Assembly: GCA_946807835.1 (NCBI GenBank) | Contig: OX327700.1 | Span: forward strand, 27,316,001-27,380,000 | Direction of reading: 5' to 3' | Origin: Ailanthus altissimus | Lineage: Eukaryota; Streptophyta; Magnoliopsida; Sapindales; Simaroubaceae | Length of the DNA: 64,000 bases | Shown here: one piece after another, positions 62,926 through 64,000 of the stretch | Layout of the letters: every line of letters begins with the position of its first letter | Position numbering within the stretch: the stretch's first letter is position 1 | Program-made: the position numbers and the translations under genes | The notes under the pieces: model-generated | The model's input: the letters and a program-made list of their open reading frames with translations, nothing else | Told to the model about the DNA's origin: nothing | Databases searched by the model: none

Positions 62926-63773
62926 TGTTGGAAAATTGGTGATTCAACAATCTTGGTTGGCTAAGAATTGAGATGAATATCAAAGTGAAGAGTTACAAGA
63001 AGTCTAGAACGTGTAGGATACGTATAGAGAAGTCTAAGACGTGTGGGACACGAAGGGGGAAGTGAAATGGGACTCAAAGACGCGAAGGGAGCAAGAAAAC
63101 GCGGATAGCTACAGGGCTCAGCGCTGCGGCGCCCAAGACAGCAAAACCAGCGCCGCAACGCTGGGCGCGATTCTGTCCAGAGCTGCAGCACCCAAGGACG
63201 AGTGCCGCAGCGCCAGAACGCGTGGAAAAGTCTGTTTTGATTCGGGATTTCGAGTTTTGGAAAGTTTTAGACTTCCAAAACAAGTGAACTCTTACTCCAA
63301 CAAGGAATAGGGTTAATAGGCACGAAATATACTCTATATAAACACTTGTAAACCATTGATTTCATATCAAGCATTGAGAGAGACTCTAAGAGAGGGGAAG
63401 AGCTGGGTAGACACTAAGTGCTTGTGTGCGCTAGGGTGGAACTGTTGTTTGGGTGATCATTGTTCGTGGTAGAGCAAGGGTTCACTAAATGTTTAGGTCC
63501 TTTTGAGGGTTCTTCATATTGTGTTTCCTTGTAAAATCTCTAGGGAGTTATAATAAGAGAGGTTAGGATCCTTGGATCCACCGTGGACGTAGGCGATTGG
63601 CCGAACCACGTAGATTGTGTTGTGCTCTTTTGTTTTCTGTTTTGAATTCTTGTTGATTTTGCTTGATTGACAGGTTATTCCACTGCGCAAAGAGATTAGA
63701 GTTCTAGGCTGAATCTTGGGTTCTTCGCTTCAACATAACTTCACGAGTAAGAAGAGCGTTACCTCCCTCAACA
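62926..63773 (+). mobile_element. solo LTR, family L1, with perfect TAAGT duplication
   Basis: Ends TGTTGGAAAATTGG and CTCCCTCAACA, 848 bases, flanked by TAAGT (62921-62925 and 63774-63778). TATATAAA at 63335-63342 is in the same position as in the copy at 43858. The GC-rich block (about 63115-63225) has near-palindromes such as CAGCGCTGCGGCGCC. Close similarity to 43858-44738 and the perfect duplication suggest a fairly recent insertion. Frames within it are not genes. Confidence 0.9.
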
Positions 63774-63778
63774 TAAGT

Positions 63779-64000
63779 CATTATAAAAATAAAAATAAAA
63801 ATAAAAACATTGGGATCCTCCTTTTCCCTGAGCTCTAATACTGTAATTTGATTATTATTTAATAAAAAAATTCTAATTTATTCTCTAACTACTCCTCTTT
63901 TTTTTATTATTATTATTTTAGCTATATTGAAATGTTGCTTTCAAGGCGGAAAAAAAAGACTTAGAGTTTTATATATATATATATATATATATTCGAAAAG
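63779..64000. other. low-complexity DNA at window end
   Basis: An AAAAAT-type run (63784-63808), TTA repeats (63903-63919) and a (TA)n run (63971-63992). Nothing else is visible. Confidence 0.6.

Overview
This is a gene-poor, very AT-rich piece of plant nuclear DNA, most likely from a eudicot. The evidence for a plant is two intact plant-type genes (a 3-ketoacyl-CoA synthase and an EXO70H-type exocyst subunit), Ty1/copia retrotransposons primed by initiator tRNA-Met, many solo LTRs, Mutator-like non-autonomous elements and MITEs. I cannot name the species. Both genes are single-exon and on the minus strand: the KCS at 5194-6585 and EXO70H at 44995-46881. Apart from them I see no convincing protein-coding gene; almost all other reading frames are remnants of transposons or chance frames.

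Layout. 1-5.2 kb: AT-rich DNA with a foldback element (1.1-2.3 kb) and a solo LTR (2.7-3.6 kb). 5.2-6.7 kb: KCS gene and promoter. 6.7-9.7 kb: apparently unique non-coding DNA. 9.75-11.08 kb: a Mutator-like element with a 9-bp target duplication and a core of degenerate CGCGATA repeats. 12.8-14.2 kb: a tandem duplication and a solo LTR inserted in a MITE. 14.2-18.4 kb: degraded repeats. 18.4-21.9 kb: a second Mutator-like element with a GC-rich hairpin core, split by a solo LTR with a perfect GATAG duplication. 21.9-22.5 kb: a TIR element. 22.7-35.6 kb: a Ty1/copia element (perfect TTTAT duplication) split inside its integrase by a second copia element at 25.9-34.1 kb. 38.3-42.5 kb: a solo LTR inside a solo LTR inside a MITE. 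43.9-44.7 kb: solo LTR just downstream of EXO70H. 48.4-60.4 kb: an old tandem duplication of non-coding DNA; copy A has gained a Mutator-like element, MITEs and a non-coding LTR element, copy B has gained a SINE, and each copy shows the empty site for insertions in the other. 60.4-64 kb: LTR-like DNA, a relative of the 18.4-kb element and another solo LTR with a perfect TAAGT duplication.

The two genes are unrelated in function: one elongates very-long-chain fatty acids at the ER, the other tethers secretory vesicles. The less expected pattern is that at least four LTR-retrotransposon sequences, some clearly of different families, carry clustered 14-16-base near-palindromes of related form (GAACGCYCCAGCRTTC, TAATGCTGGGGCATTA, AGCGCYGYRGCGCT), most strikingly about 13 copies in the 5' leader of the nested element. 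All repeat boundaries were read by eye from terminal motifs and target duplications; divergence values were not computed.
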